From Rotaria sp. Silwood1 (Eukaryota > Rotifera > Eurotatoria > Philodinida > Philodinidae), in the NCBI GenBank assembly GCA_905250075.1, contig CAJNOP010000034.1, positions 124,001 to 188,000 of the forward strand: DNA of 64,000 nt, read 5' to 3'. Shown here piece after piece: positions 21,257 through 35,083 of the stretch. The position numbers were made by a program, and so were the translations under genes. How positions within the stretch are numbered: the first letter of the stretch is position 1; each line of letters opens with the position of its first letter. The notes beneath the pieces were generated by a model. It had not been told where the DNA came from, did not search any database, and was given only the letters and a program-made list of their open reading frames with translations.

Positions 21257-23729
21257 TATTTTGCAATCCTTCAATAATTCTCAAAACTTCCATTTCATCG
21301 TACGAATTTCTTTCTCTCAAACTAACTGGCTAATTTCTTCTTGAAGTTGTGCCATTGTTCCTAACCAAAGTTCATCTCATAAAACAGTAACATGTCATAA
21401 TTGATATACAAATAATTTCATTTGTCTAACAACATCTGCATTTGTTTCCGAAAGTACATTATAAATAAGTCTAAAACTATTTTGTATAGCTAAAAGATTT
21501 TCTGTTTTTCACCATCATCATCATTTTTTTCAAGTTCTTCATCTTCTTCTTCAATTTCATTTTGTGATCTTTGATCATCTGAACGATGTATACTCAAAGA
21601 TTTTCTTTTAGAAATATTTTCATCTTGAGATTTCATTCATCGCATTTTCGAATCATCAGTTATTCCAAGAATAACTGAATAAAGAATTAATTGTGAAAAA
21701 TCTTTTGTTATACCTATTAAGAAATTTCTTACATAATCTCGAACAAAACTATCCCGATGATTTAAACGAGAAAATAATTCTGGTATAAGATGTTTCCATG
21801 CTACAGTTGTCATATTAACGAGAATTATTTCAACTATCGAACGTAATTGTTGAGGATAACGTACAAGTACATTTAATAAACATAATGTAACAAGAATATT
21901 TGGTGCATCATTATTATTATTATTAGATTTTTCCTCATTGACATTTCCATAAGTATTTGTATAACTTAATTGTAAATATGTAAAATAAGCACGACAAGAT
22001 TGTTCTAAAAGAAAATAAGGACGACGATCAAATTGTGGATGTAAAGCAAGTAATTGTTCGATTAATATTGATTGTTTTGGAAGTAATGAACAAGCACAAG
22101 ATAAATCTTAACAATAAGAATGGGGAAATGATAATTCCTTCAGCAGTCTAAAATAAAAAAAAAAAAAACATTTTCGAAAGAAGAATTATTAAAGAATAGT
22201 TGAACTTACAAGTTCAGAATGATCATCGGTCAAAATTTGAATCGAAGATAAAATACGAAATATTTCACTGATTTCATCCGATGAAACTTCCTAAAAGATA
22301 AAGTAGGAGATACATACAAGAAATTCATCAATGTCGAGCTTTACATAAGGTAAACAGAATTTCTAAATGATTTCGTTTTCTCCAGTGTTGAGAAAAACTA
22401 ATCAGCAAGTCCTAACCACAGCACTTACTCTCTTGACATTGAGAAGACTAACATTTGAGAAGGGAGTTTGGATTTTATTTCAGTCTTTTTTGGTTATTCG
22501 AAATTCTGAACAAGATGTATTGGTATGAGTCCAAAGGATTCACTTAGTATGAGCACGGAAATTCTGTAGGATATTTCTTTCTCTTTTTTAGATATGAAAA
22601 ATTAAGAACAAACCGAAGGAAGAATTGCCAGAATTTGTTGTCCAAAATCCAATGAAGATAATCTAATACAAAATAAAAAATTTAGAACTAGATATTTTCA
22701 TACATTGACTACGTACGGTATAGATCGAGCAAATAATTCTCTTCCCCAAATCTAAGCCCAATCAGCAAATCTAAACCATGTTTTAACTAAATTCGGACAA
22801 GTTAATGTAGAAAAATCTAATAATTCTCCAATTAACAATTGATCAAGAGATACATTTTTTCGAAGAAAAGCTTCTAAAAGAAAAAAAAAAACCAATATTT
22901 TAAATGAAAGAGCAAGAAAATAACTAGACCTCCATCAATATCAACACCTAATCCAGTAAGAAGATATTGTTTTCTTAAGTGAAATCATTTTCCTAATGAT
23001 ATAACATTTGTTCTTGTTGTTTGATAAGTATTGTACGTTATCATTTAGCAATATCTAATCGATTTCGTGAACATTTTTCAATATTAATTATTGAACATTG
23101 AGTATTATATAAAGGATTAATTTCACTTTCATTTATTAAATGTCGTGGAATAGAAGATGAAAGAAATTCAATAGGAATTCTTATATTGATATTATTAGCT
23201 TTATTTATAGATAAACCATGCATTTATTTAGCTCTTTCACTTTCAAATTCAATGAAAACCATATGAGCATTTTGATAATGTTCAATCATTGTTATAAGTG
23301 AAGCAAGTGAATAAGTTTCAATAGAAGATATATCAGAATGAAATGAACGTAATGGAGAACCTAAGGATGTATTACTAGATTGAGAAGTTAATGAACCCAT
23401 TGATCATGTATCAGTTGATTGAAATTGTTGAATGAGTCATTTTGAAGATAATGTAATGTTATTCTCTTGACAAGCTAATCAAACTATATCCATTCAAAGA
23501 ACTGTCCAATTAGAATTAATAGCTGATGATACACCTACAAACAGAGAGAAGAATCTCAAATGTTGTTCAGCAATTCTATTGAATTCATCAGTTGAGAACT
23601 TGTCATTCAGACAACAAATTCAATGTTTATCTGGATTAGAAAAACTCTTTTCAAACATAGATCCATGCAAAAAGAAAATCAAATCAATAGTGATCAAACG
23701 AAATTTCATACTCGGCTGAGGTTTCGACG

Positions 23730-24480
23730 AGAGAATTAACTCTAGGTCGATAAATATACCAACTAGTTTTTATACTGTTGATAGAAAAAAAATGCGGCTT
23801 TGTATAAAAAATTGGATCTGCAGCTCTCTAATCACAGTCTATGAGGAAAGTGATGGTCATTATTAGTGTGTCGACCACGACTTCTGATAGATCATCGATA
23901 AGATGTCTGGCACGATTTATGAGGCTTCCTTGGATAATGTCGTCCATACTCTAACAGTGGTGTAAACTTCTATCTCTATACTTCAAGCGAGGAGGGAACA
24001 GTCAGACTGCATCTCTGAAGTCTTAAAGTCCTTAGAGATTTTGTCAAATCTTCTGAAATTTTGTAGATCGTGTACTTATGCGATGATGACGAGGAAGGTG
24101 TAGGTTAGCTGATTTGTCTGCACAAATTTTTAGTTAGCTCTACGTCATGTCTCATAGACAGTAGTAACATGCTCGATTTTGCGGACAGTTTAAATCTGTC
24201 AGATCTTCAAGTCAATTTTGCCGTCTATGATCGCAAACTAAATTGTTAGTTGCTGAGTTCAACATAGGAATCAATTTCAAGCATGAAGATTCTCGTATAT
24301 CTCTGGCTTCATAGAAAATTCTACAGCATCTGCGACATGCAAAAAAATTTCCTTTGCCTCCTCACTTCGAATAATAAATGAGAGTTATGATCAACGATAT
24401 ATTCACTTTGATTATTGAAATTTAGTTGATTGTAAAGAAGAACCGAATTCAATGTTCGTATACTGTGTTGCACAGATACA
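23730..24480. other. Insert-like stretch without SMG1 homology
   Basis: About 750 bases of comparatively GC-richer sequence separate two SMG1-like blocks. No terminal repeats or frames were recognised. It could be a long intron or a decayed insertion. A similar stretch lies at about 27450-28240. Confidence 0.4.
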
Positions 24481-27400
24481 GATTTGTGATCCGATAAAAG
24501 TGGAACTTCACGATTCTAAAAAAAATCCATTATAATAATAAAAATTCATTTCAATTTGACTAATAGCTACTCTTTCTTCTGACCATGAAGCATGCGAGTC
24601 AACATTATGAATTCGAGTTAAATCTTATGTTTATTGAAGTACAGCATTTAGTGACCAAAGACCGGATCTATAAGAAAAAATTGATTAGAATTTATAGAAT
24701 TTTTCCTTTGATTACCTTCGTTTTGATACTCCTTTTAATTTCTCCACAGGTGCTAACATATCAAATGGTTCCATATCCCAACTACACGAAATATTTCGAC
24801 CAAGTTCTTCTCCAATTGCTTGTGAATTTGGCATTTTTCTCATTGCTACTTTTAAACCATAAAAATCTCGATTCTCAAAATAACTCATTGCTCTAAAAGA
24901 CATGAATTTTATTTTCTATGAAAACATCTTTCATGTTTCTTACCGAATCGCATTTATATCAATCGTTGTTTTCATTGTTATACGTAAATCTTTTTTATGA
25001 TCTTGTAAAAAAGGTATTTGCATTTGAATACATGTATCATTCCATGTTATCAGTTCTGGCCATTGATGAAGACTTAAATAACAATCATAAACCTAATAAA
25101 CAAAAAAATATTATTTTATCTTCCATGATTTTTTTTTTGTTTTTTACTTTTTATGTTAAAAACTTGACGAGTGCAGCAGATATTTTCTCTCGATTGGTAT
25201 CATTAGTTAAAGAAAGATTTTTAAAATATTTCATTTAGTAATAATTTCTATTCATAATCTGCTTGTTCGAGATTTCCTGCTGCTTCATGTTCACAAACAT
25301 GTATTCATGACCAATCAAGTTGATGGATATTTTTTAACCATATATATATTCCATGAATTTCCATACTGTTATGAAGTTTAATAAGTGATTGAACAAATGA
25401 TATTATTACAAATTGAAATTGTGATGCCTTTACAAGAAAAATCAATAATAGAATGTCTCAAAAATCATGTCTACTGAAGAAATACGTATGATAAGAGATT
25501 TCCTTATTTGGAAGAGGAGAAGAGAAATTTTTTAAGCAGAATATACATGTTCAAATGCCAGAACTCTTGATATCAATTGTTGAAGATGAAGAGAATGATC
25601 GCTTGATATTTTCCTCGAATAAAACTAGTTCTCATGCTTTTCGATATTCAATAAATGTGACCGGATAAAACTTCGTTACTCATCATTGATATTGTAACAA
25701 ACTATCAGTCTAATTTTTTCTTGATGATCTGAGGATAATTAACTTGGTATGTTCCACTTGATCCGATTTCACAGAAAGAACGATGGAATGTAAGCAGTTT
25801 GTAGGCTTCTTCATCATCAGATCTGACATATTTTTATAGTAATATGACAAAACGACAGGATAATTAAAAAGAAATCGAAATAATAAGAAAAAAAACGTTG
25901 TCTGATTTTTTTCTAGAAACTATGAAACGCTTGCTTTTTTTCTATTGAAGTTAAAGATAATATTTATGAATCTGTATGGGAGAAAAAAATTAGCTAAGCT
26001 TGTTAAGCAATGAATCTATGCGCATTTCTTAAGTAGATATTATTTGGGTATAATCTGTGGATTTACCTCTGCTTTACCTAGTGCACAAACATGCATTAGA
26101 CATTGATTAGAATTTCGCACAGCAGATTCATATTGACCACTACATACGGCTGTTAAAATAATTGGAATACGAATACGATTAACCCATTCCAGACATGTAG
26201 ATTTATTTGTAATAAAAAAGAATTTTATCGTCTGAAAAAAAAAAGATCATATTAAAATATTGAAAACAAAAACTTAACCTTACTTTAGGGAATTGTGGAA
26301 GTGAAAGAGCGGCACCTTCATACATACATTTTTTAAGTGCTTCAATTAATTGTAATAGACGACCACATCGATGTAAATCACATCACCAATCACCTTTATC
26401 AGTTGGAAGATTAACTTCACTCGATGATGATGATGATGATGATGATGTAACCGGAAGATTTGTAGTCGATGATGGAGTTAAAGAACGATTTGTTTGTTCA
26501 GACGAAGATGACTCGACTGTCTTGGTATTATTAACAATTGACCAAGCAAAAAATTGTAAAGTTTCTAAACTAACAGTAATGAAAAATTGTTTGAGACTAA
26601 TCCATTATAATTCAAGAATGACTTTTTACCTTCGAGTGCTAAAAATGTTTCTTGAGGTTTTCCAAGTGATGTTTTCAATTTGTTCATTACACAAAATTGT
26701 GCAAATTTCCATATAGCCTAAAAGCAAATCTTAAATTGCAAGAAGAAAAAACAAATATTTCCCATCTAAACTTATTTAAATAAATCAAACCAATGCATCA
26801 TTTACAAAATTTGGTAATTGTTCATAAGTTAATAATCGATGTTGAGATTCAGATAATTATTCTTCTTTAAAAGATTCATTATTACTTTTACGTTGACAAA
26901 ATTGAAATAAACATTCAAGTCATGTAGTTGCATACATTCGTCTAATAAAAATAATCTTTCAAATGAAAAAAATACAATCAAGGAAGACATACGGCATTTG
27001 GTGATTAACAAGTATATTAAATAAAAACAATGTCTTGTAAATCTTCCTAAGTATGGAGTATTCATATGATTTTGTTTAACAATAGAATAATCATTTTTTG
27101 ATGATAAGAATGTTCCATGTCTTGGAAATTTACTACCAAAAAATCTTTTTATTAATTTCTTAATTCGAATTTTGACTGTTAAGATATTGACAGGTAAACA
27201 ACATAAAATAGTATAAATGAATGTTTGATTTGATTATAACCAATATCGACATAAATTAAATAAACTAAAATCGATTGTTTGATATATGTGAAAAGAATTT
27301 GATCGAAAAATCTTCCCAGAATAAGAATGATACATCAAGATCACATTGTCTTTTAACAATTTTGTTTAGTAAATGACAACATAAATTACCGATTTGTTCT

Positions 27401-29579
27401 TCATCTGAATAAGCTAAAGAACTATTTCCTTACAACGAAAAGAAAAAAAAAGTTTTTAGTTCAAACGAGGAACAAAATGCGACAGTTCAGTTCTGGAATG
27501 AAAATAGGACAGACGAGGAGATTGTTGCAATAAACTAAAATTTTGTAGTCTGTCAGTTCACCTGAATAGTATCAAGACAAACATTCTACTCATAAAAATA
27601 TACAGGTTAAAAACGAAATTATTTGAGAAAACTGTCAGTGCAATCCCTATCGAATTAAATGGTGAAACATGATGAAACTGTAGATCATAAATGAGATAAG
27701 TTATTAGTATGTAATCCCCTAGTTAATTGTTAATCATAACATGTTAGTTTAAACTCAGTGTGTCTGTAATAGATTTCAGTTTCTTGCGTACGTGTATCAT
27801 TTATATGTCCATCATGATCTGTGGAGCGGAGAGAAGAAGTCTAAATATCTGTTTTCATACTTCAATATTCCTTTAAAATCGTATTTCACAAGATGCTCTT
27901 CATCTATGTACTCAATAAAGTCATTGTGTAGAAAGTTTTTGGTTCCGAACTCGGATCTGAGTCGTAAACTGGATATTAGAGTCCTGCGAAACAAAGTTTC
28001 TTCTTATCTCGAATGTCGTTTTCCTGTGACGAAAGAAGTTGTTAACAGATCATTCTTTTTTTTTTCAGTAACATCTAAGAAGTTGAATCCAGAAAAGAGA
28101 TTCACTCGACGAGCACTATTTTTGGATCAAGGAAAAATTTGAATATCTTGATCGCACTTCGATCTAATGCGCTGAATTTTTTGCGAGAGTCAAGAACAAT
28201 CCATTCATACTCATGTCCTCTTAATGATTTTCATTTCAAAACTAATTTTTTCTTTTAACCTATATCAATAATCGCATGAGATAATCTCAATAAAAGAGTT
28301 AATGGAAGTAATTCATTATCTTCTTGTGGTAATGCATCAATAATTTGTGCAAGCCAATTGAAAACTAACTTTCTAGATAAAACAAAAATTACAAACTATC
28401 TATTTTATTAAATTTTCTTACTTTCTATCATGACAACTTAAATAACTATTAACAATAAAATGATGAAAAAGTTTAAGAGAATCTTCAAAATTATCTTTGG
28501 TTGGAACTTGTTAAACTCATTACACTATTTATATCATTTTGTTTAAATAAATCTGAATTATGAGTAAAATGTTCATGTCTAAAAATAATCTAATTCAATA
28601 AAAACAAATTCCTTCCTAAATAAATAACTGATACTGCACAATGAGAATAATGTGTTTTCAATACACCATAATGCATAGATGGATATTGTCGAGGTTATTT
28701 CGAATTTGTTAATTGAAGATGTTTAGCAAGTCATTGAAATAATAATGGTGAAATTGCATACATCTACAGAAAATAAACTATATTTCCTTATCAAATCTTG
28801 TTTAATAACATACTCCAATTAAATTTCCCTTCATATTTCCGATTTGACACAATGCACTACAATAAAAAATCAATGCTGTTTCTGCATCATCTTCATTTAA
28901 ATCATTCGTGGTTGAAGATGATTATGTTCGACTACCAATAACAATTGCTTTCTGTTGAAGTGCTTGGAAAAGTCCATTGAAATTCGATGTTATATCAGTT
29001 AAAATAGCTTGATAAACTTATTGAACAATTCGAATACTTGTCATTGTTAAAAAACGATTAAAAAGATGTAAAACATTTTGAATATAATAGAAGAAAATAA
29101 TCGAAAGAAAAATCATAAAGAAAATTTTCTTTTCTAATCTTACAGAATTCGAATATAAAAATCGCTAAAGCCATATTCGAGAATTGGCTGCAAATATTGA
29201 ACTTGCTAATATTACACATGAATCATGATCAGCTAAATCAATAACATTTAAAATTAAACGAAATAAATTAGCATCGACTTCATATGGCCAATCTTGTGTA
29301 TGAAGAATGGTTTGTTGAATAACAAAATCAAATATATCTTTTTCAAGTTGTTCATCAAATTGTGCAAACGTTCCCAATAGAATACAAACAGCTATATTGA
29401 CATGTTTAGCTAGAATACAAAAGGATTTATCTTGTTTAATTATTGCTGTTCTATATCAAATTTTTTGTAACCAATTATCAATATATTCAATTGAAAGTAA
29501 AATTGATGTTCAAGCAAAATCATCGGAAAGTGGACGAAGAATAGTAGCAAAAGCTCTGAAATATAATATCTTCGGTTAG

Positions 29580-30090
29580 CCGAGTAGATGTGCTGCACTA
29601 GATATCTAATCGTCGGAGTCAATTATTATAGCGGTAATCTGTATAACTCTTGAGTTTAATCGTCAAACGCGAAACTAATTTCGCGCGTTTATATTAATAA
29701 TTTTTTCAAAAATTATCATAGATGAATAGTCATATCCTTTCTAAAACTGAGATCTTAGAATAAGTATATCGGATAGAAAAGAAGAATTGAATTTTCAGAA
29801 AGGACGATAAAGAAAATACAAAAGATGATTCTGTCGTCTTTTGATGTTCCCCCGACCGTCAGTCGTAATTTTAGAATTTGATCACATGAGCTCCTCTAAG
29901 TGAGTTGTTTAATTGTTCGGGATAAACTATCGAGCATTGACGTCATCAGACATGGGAAAGTTACTAACGGTTGACGGCATATTGATCCTTGTGGTTAGTC
30001 AATTTGTTTGGAAGCTAAGGTGAGTCTGAGTCAGATCGGTCTTTTATTCAGAATTAGAAGCATCGATCCACGTTACACCGTAAGGTAGCT
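29580..30090. other. Second non-homologous stretch in the SMG1 pseudogene
   Basis: The sequence between two SMG1-like blocks is less AT-rich, with motifs such as CGCGAAACTAATTTCGCGCG (inverted around 29670). It was not assigned to a transposon family. Confidence 0.4.
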
Positions 30091-31465
30091 AATGGCCGGA
30101 ATATTCTTCCTCGATTCAATGATTGTCGGTTTGAATCAATCATTAAAGTATTTTTACTTAAATGCAAAAAATTCAACGGAACGTTTTACAAATCTGGCAA
30201 AATTCTATGAAAATTGTAGTACAACACATATTTACTATTATTGGCTAATCTATTGTCTTCATCGTATGTCTCAACTTTCCTTTGAAATATTTACCTATAT
30301 AAAGCAACAATTTTATCAGTAAATGAAACAATATCCTCTTCATCATTTTGTTCTTGATGTTCAAATTGCTATAAGAATTAAAAAAACAACGAAAAATGTT
30401 TTCTTTCAATTCATATCGATTTTCATTTCCCTGAGCATAATTATCCGCATCTTCAATAAAATGATCTAATAATGTCAATGTCGTTAGTTCAATTTGTTCA
30501 ATCCAAAATGGACGAAATTTATGTAATGCTTAAGCAGTATATTCCAGAATTCTATCAGTAGGTAATGGTTCAATATACCAACCAATCAGAATATCCGCAA
30601 TATCCTATGAAACAAAAAACAAAAACATCAAGTAATTTTCTTTTTTAAATTTCATAGAAGAAAAATTTCTTGAAATATTTCTGGATAAATTCTTGAAAAG
30701 ATCAATAATTGTATCGGTAATAACAAGCATTAATGGTGCATGAACAACTGATTGAAGAATTTTTTTTTAATTGTTCACTTATACGTTGAATATGTGAGGT
30801 TAAACATAAGATTTCATGTTCATTTTAAATACTATGACGAAATGCATCGATAAGTAATTCTTTTTCAAAATCTTTTTTTTTTTTCGTACGTCATTTAAAC
30901 GTTCAAAAATTCATTGAGCAAATCTTGAATAAACGAGAAACAGAAAAAAAAAACGATATAATTCAAATAATTTTCATTGTCTACTTTGGTTCACCTTCGT
31001 TCAGCATGACATAAACGATTAATCTAATACAACGAGCGAGCTCAGATCGAATAGTTTCATTAGATCTTTAGGAAAGTAAAAGATATTTTAACTGTTCTTA
31101 AAATTGTTCAAAAAGAAGATTCAGAGCAGGTTGAGCTAATTTCATAATAAACTTAAATAAAAGATTATTAGAAATAAGAAACAATATTTGAAATTCCTTT
31201 GTTACTATCAGATTTTTCAAGATAAATTTTAAACTCTTCAATACGTTGAAAACGTATATCAAATGAATGTTCATCACGAAGAACTTTTTTTAATAGATGT
31301 GAACATTCTTTGGAATCATCATCAAAGATTTATTTGTAAATCTTCAGACATTTCTTCGATATTCTCATCATTACCAGGATTAACTGATTGTAATCGAGAA
31401 TTCCTACTATGTGATTGACGCGCAGAATCATTATAACGATTGTTACGAGATGGATAAGACGACAT

Positions 31466-32471
31466 AATGTTCTCAAAACATCTAAATAGAAAACATTTAG
31501 TTTAGTCTGCTAGATCGAAGAAATAATTTGATTTTTAAAAATATTTTTTTATTTCATATTTGGTGTCTAATATTGGTCAGAACCAATCGAGTATGATCAA
31601 CTGATCTTTATAGTGATGTTTTTTGCTTGATAGATGGCGTATTGTGTCGGTTTAAGCAGTAGTAGTAATGATGTTAACATAAATTTCTTTTTATATCCAG
31701 AAACTTTCTGAATAGTGCCTGAAGATTCTCGCTAGGTACCTCAAAAATCGAATCCATGTTTAGTTTAATTTTTTATGGAAAATTGAAAAATCAATTAGAG
31801 AAAAAGGATATTATCACTTCAGAAATGATTCACTTTCATCGATAATCTCTTACGATAATATGACTAAACATATTTACATATTTCATATTTTTATCTCTGA
31901 CATGAGTTGACGAAGCGAAACTTACTTGTTATGATCATTCAGAAGTGGATGTCTTGAGGGTAATCAAGAAGTGCTACGACCAAAGCTGAGCTCTTGCAAT
32001 TGTAGATGATACTCAAGTGTATGTGACAGAAAGCTTAAAGAACAATGTTGAAGTGCAATTGATTGTAAGTTCAAAAGACTTGTTTCAATTGGTATGAAAC
32101 CTTTATTAAGTGGTAGACCAATTGGAATATCTAGAACGTCGCATATGTCAAGATAGAAGCCAAGATAGCATGTCCGTTATAGAGAAAATAATTAAAAGAT
32201 TTGTTTATAATATGCACCTTCAGGCACACCTTTAAATGTATAAGCAGCACGATAGTAGACTGAGTTGTGTATATTCAACATAACAAGATATATGTATATT
32301 GAGGATGTATTGAGCATCAATTGAAAAGAAGAACGTTTAATGTCAATTAAAGATAAATGACGTAGATTGATGAATGTTCAGCTAATCATATACCATTATC
32401 AATAGCTAATGTATCTGATACTCATTATGAAATAAGACGATTATAGACGTTCGATTGTGATAAATGTGTGT
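31466..32471. other. Upstream of SMG1 remnant; nothing recognised
   Basis: About 1 kb without gene-like frames. It would hold the SMG1 promoter if the copy were ever expressed. Confidence 0.35.
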
Positions 32472-32504
32472 AATAGAAGCAAGGGGGAAACAGCTGATTA
32501 TTTG

Positions 32505-32705
32505 ATTAGGAGTGATTAGGAGCGATTAAGAGTGATTAGGAGTGATTAGGAGTGATTAGGAATGATTAGGAGTGATTAGGCTTGATTAGGAGTGATTAGG
32601 CTTGATTAGGAGTGATTAGGCTTGATTAGGAGTTATTATGAGTGATAGGGGTGATTAGGAGTTATTATGAGTGATAGGGGTGATTAGGAGTGAAAGGGAG
32701 ATGAT
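32505..32705. repeat. 10-bp tandem array GTGATTAGGA
   Basis: About 19 imperfect copies of (A)GTGATTAGG, with variants CTTGATTAGG and GTTATTATGA, lie next to the left end of element A. A shorter matching array stands at its right end. Confidence 0.9.
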
Positions 32706-33528
32706 TGGTATTCCTCCATGATTTAATGTACCTGTAGCTAGGCATGCGATTTTTCATTTAAATTGAAAATAAATTTAACTTATTTTCATTTCATAATTTA
32801 TTAAATTGAAAATTAAATTAAATTATTCTATTTCTTTCTAAGCTACTCCGAGATAGTCCTTATAACTTTTCAAGCTGTACTGAAGATATCCTTCATAACT
32901 CTTCAAATCCTATGTGGGGATAACCTTCATAAGTCTTTATGGTTTATTTGGGGGTACCCTTCATAGGTTCTTATAGACTATGTAAGCGTACTCTTTATAG
33001 GTCCTTATGGGCTGTTTGGAATATCCTCATAAATCCTAATGGCCTATTTGAAGGTACCTTTCATAGGTCCTTATAGGCAATTTAACGGTACCATTTATAG
33101 ATCCTTATGGGCTATTTAGAGGTACCCTTCATAGGTTCTTATAGCCTATTTTGGGTACCCTCATGAGTCCTTATGGCTGATTTGGAGGTACCTTTCATTG
33201 GCCCTTATAGCCTCTTTGGAGGTACCATTTATAGGTCTTTATAGGCAATTTAATGGTACCATTTATAGGCCCTTATGGGCTATTTTGGGGTACCCTTGAT
33301 AAGTGCTTATGGCGCATTTGGGATATCCTTCATAGTTCTTCAAGCCCTATTCGATGCTTACCCCGAGATAGGCCATGAAGACTTATGAAGAGTACTTCCA
33401 GATAGGGTATAAAGACTTATGAGAGTGCCTCAGAATAGCCAATAAGGACATATAAGGGGTACACAAAATAGACCATAAGCACTCTAAGGATACCTCCAAA
33501 TGGCCCATAAAGACATATAAAGATACCC

Positions 33529-34097
33529 TAGGGGGAAACAGCGGGAACTTCGTTCATGAAGTCCAGTGAAGTCCTGAAGTCTTTTGAAATCTTTTGAAGT
33601 TTCTTGAAGTCTCGTGAAGTCTCATGAAGTCTTTTGAAGTCTTGAAGTCCTCTATTGTTTCTCTGTCATAAAGTCTCTTGGAATCCTATGAAGTCTCATG
33701 GAGTGTCTTGAAGTCTTTTGAAGTCCCATGACGCCTCATGAAGTCTCGCGAAGTCTCGTAGAGTCTTGTGAAGTCTTTAGAAGTTTTGTGAGAATTTGAA
33801 GTCACTATGGTTGAAGCGCGTTGAAGTCTTTGAAATTTTTTGAAGTCCTGAAGTCTACTGTTTCTAGAGTCCGTCGGGTCCGGGTCTGAAAATTTTGCAT
33901 GTATCGAGTCCGAGTCCGGATTCGGGTCCAGATTTTTAAACTTTTACTGCTAAAGTTCGGGTCCGAGTTCGGGTCTGGGTCTTTAAAAAATTTAATCGAC
34001 CGGGTTCGGGTCGGATCCGGGGCCAACGAATCTTAATCAATCGGGTCCGAGTCCAGAAATTCTTAGACCCGACGGTCTCTAGCTGTTTTCTCCTTGA
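33529..34097. mobile_element. hAT-like element B with GAAGTCTTGT microrepeats, nested in F
   Basis: AGATACCC flanks both sides (33521-33528 and 34098-34105). The ends are TAGGGGGAAACAG and, inverted, TCAAGGAGAAAACAG, related to the ends of element A. The interior is a tandem array of roughly 10-bp units (TGAAGTCTTT, TGAAGTCTCG). A further element (33865-34081) sits just inside its right terminal repeat. Confidence 0.82.
33865..34081. mobile_element. hAT-like MITE E with GGGTCC microrepeats, nested in B
   Basis: The terminal repeats are TAGAGTCCGTCGGGTC and TAGAGACCGTCGGGTC, and the interior is built of GGGTCCGAGTCCGGGT-like units. The flanks ACTGTTTC and GCTGTTTT share 6 of 8 bases, consistent with an old 8-bp duplication made inside the terminal repeat (CTGTTT) of element B. 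The open frame across it is a repeat artefact. Confidence 0.78.
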
Positions 34098-34639
34098 AGA
34101 TACCCTTAAATAGCCGGGAAGGACCTACGAAGGATACCCTGAAATTGCTCATGAGGACCTATAAGGGGTATCCAAATCAAAATAGTCTATAACAATCTAT
34201 GAAGGGTACCCCGAAATAAACTATAAAGACTTATGAGGGACATTCCCAAATAGGATTTGAAGAGTTATGAAGGATATCTTCAGTACAGCTTGAAAAGTTA
34301 TAAAGACTATCTCAAGATAGGTTAAAAGGAAATAGAATAATTTAATTTAATTTAATTTTCAATTTAATAAATTATGAAATGCAAATAAGTTAAATTTAAC
34401 ATAATTAAATTATAATAATTTAAATTTATTTTTCAATTTAACTTTGAAAAGAAATAAGTTACATTTATTTTAAATTGAAATTTCTGATAATTTAATTTAC
34501 GTGTAAATTAAATTGAAAGTAAATTTAAATTGGCACCCTTCCTGTAACTCTTTACCTGCATGGTACACATATAATGTGATGTCAAGTGGTTTCCTGTGAT
34601 TTCTAGAACAGGCTTGCTGCAATCTCTGAACGATTGTTT

Positions 34640-34975
34640 TCCTCAGCCAATCAGATTGCAGCAGGTTGGTTCTCTCTTATAGTTAGGACACACCATAGGG
34701 TTGTCTTTGTCAAATAACAGGTAGTATTGATAAACTCGTTGGTTGGCAAAGATAATCCTACGACGTTCGCTGATTATCAAAGAAAAACTCTTTAGAAATC
34801 TGATTGGGAGAAAGAAACAATCAATCAGATTACAGCAAGCATGGTCTCTCTGATAGTTAAGGTTAGGATATCAGGTTGTATTTTCGAAATGACAGATCGG
34901 ATTGACAAACTCCCTGGTTGCTAGTGACAACCCTATGATGTACAGTGATTATAAGAGAAAAAAACCTAGAAGGAA
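34640..34975. repeat. Direct repeat, two copies of about 165 bp
   Basis: A unit starting CCAATCAGATTGCAGCA (about 34648) and one starting CAATCAGATTACAGCA (about 34822) run in parallel through TCTC-GATAGTTA, GGTTGT and GATTAT-AGA blocks. This is a diverged tandem duplication in the right part of element A. Confidence 0.7.
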
Positions 34976-35083
34976 CAAACTAATTTGGTGGTTTCCTTGA
35001 TTTCTAATGATTTCATTGATTTCGACGGATTTCAAGTGATTTCAAATTGATTTCTGCTATTGAAATCAGTTTGTTCCCCCTTG
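34968..35083. mobile_element. Short MITE D with TGATTTC microrepeats
   Basis: The left end AGAAGGAACAAACT and the right end, inverted, CAAGGGGGAACAAACT frame about 116 bases made of TGATTTC/GATTTCA units. Its ends resemble those of A and B. No clean target duplication was found. Confidence 0.6.

Larger units (their letters stand above)
20040..31465 (-). pseudogene. SMG1: SMG1-like PIKK, N-terminal helical region only, many lesions
   Basis: Minus-strand fragments line up in order with animal SMG1 (PI3K-like kinase of nonsense-mediated decay). They run from a Ser/Arg-rich start (MSSYPSRNNRYND at 31465), through FAQ-stop-IFERL (about 30913), ILIGWYIEPL (about 30570), PFWIEQIEL with FIEDADNYAQ (about 30440), LECLFQFCQR (about 26910), FFFITNKSTCLEWVNRIRI (about 26200), MSYFENRDFYGL (about 24870) and ITLSSK-stop-LIQQF (about 23420), to TPRER-FQKDY-IEQLK (about 20130). 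The kinase and FATC parts should follow but are absent: the F-box gene ends 130 bases beyond. Many in-frame TGA, TAA and TAG codons and at least three frameshifts (for example in A-runs near 30765 and 30880) are present. Several long stretches without homology interrupt it, one being a foldback (20603-21256). It is probably a dead, 3'-truncated copy. The identification is by pattern, not by search. Confidence 0.75.
32739..34540. mobile_element. Foldback hAT-like element F, nested in A
   Basis: CCTGTAGC on the left and CCTGTAAC on the right (32731-32738 and 34541-34548, 7 of 8 identical) look like an 8-bp duplication. The ends are TAGGCATGC and, inverted, AAGGGTGCC. The arms are inverted copies: GTCCTTATAACTTTTCAAGC at about 32850 pairs with its complement at about 34290. 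Each arm consists of roughly 40-bp tandem units of the type CATAGGTCCTTATGGGCTAT with GGTACC. Element B has landed in the right arm. Confidence 0.78.

Noticed and set aside
27792-28142. 116-codon plus-strand frame in the SMG1 region
   Set aside because: No recognisable domain, lies in an interval without SMG1 homology, and an almost equal frame exists on the other strand; possibly a decayed foldback.
32505-32705. CRISPR-like regular repeats
   Set aside because: The units are contiguous 10-mers without spacers, in a eukaryotic hAT-like element.
33805-34026. 73-codon frame rich in DPD and TRTRT
   Set aside because: Low-complexity translation of GGGTCC-type microrepeats in MITE E.
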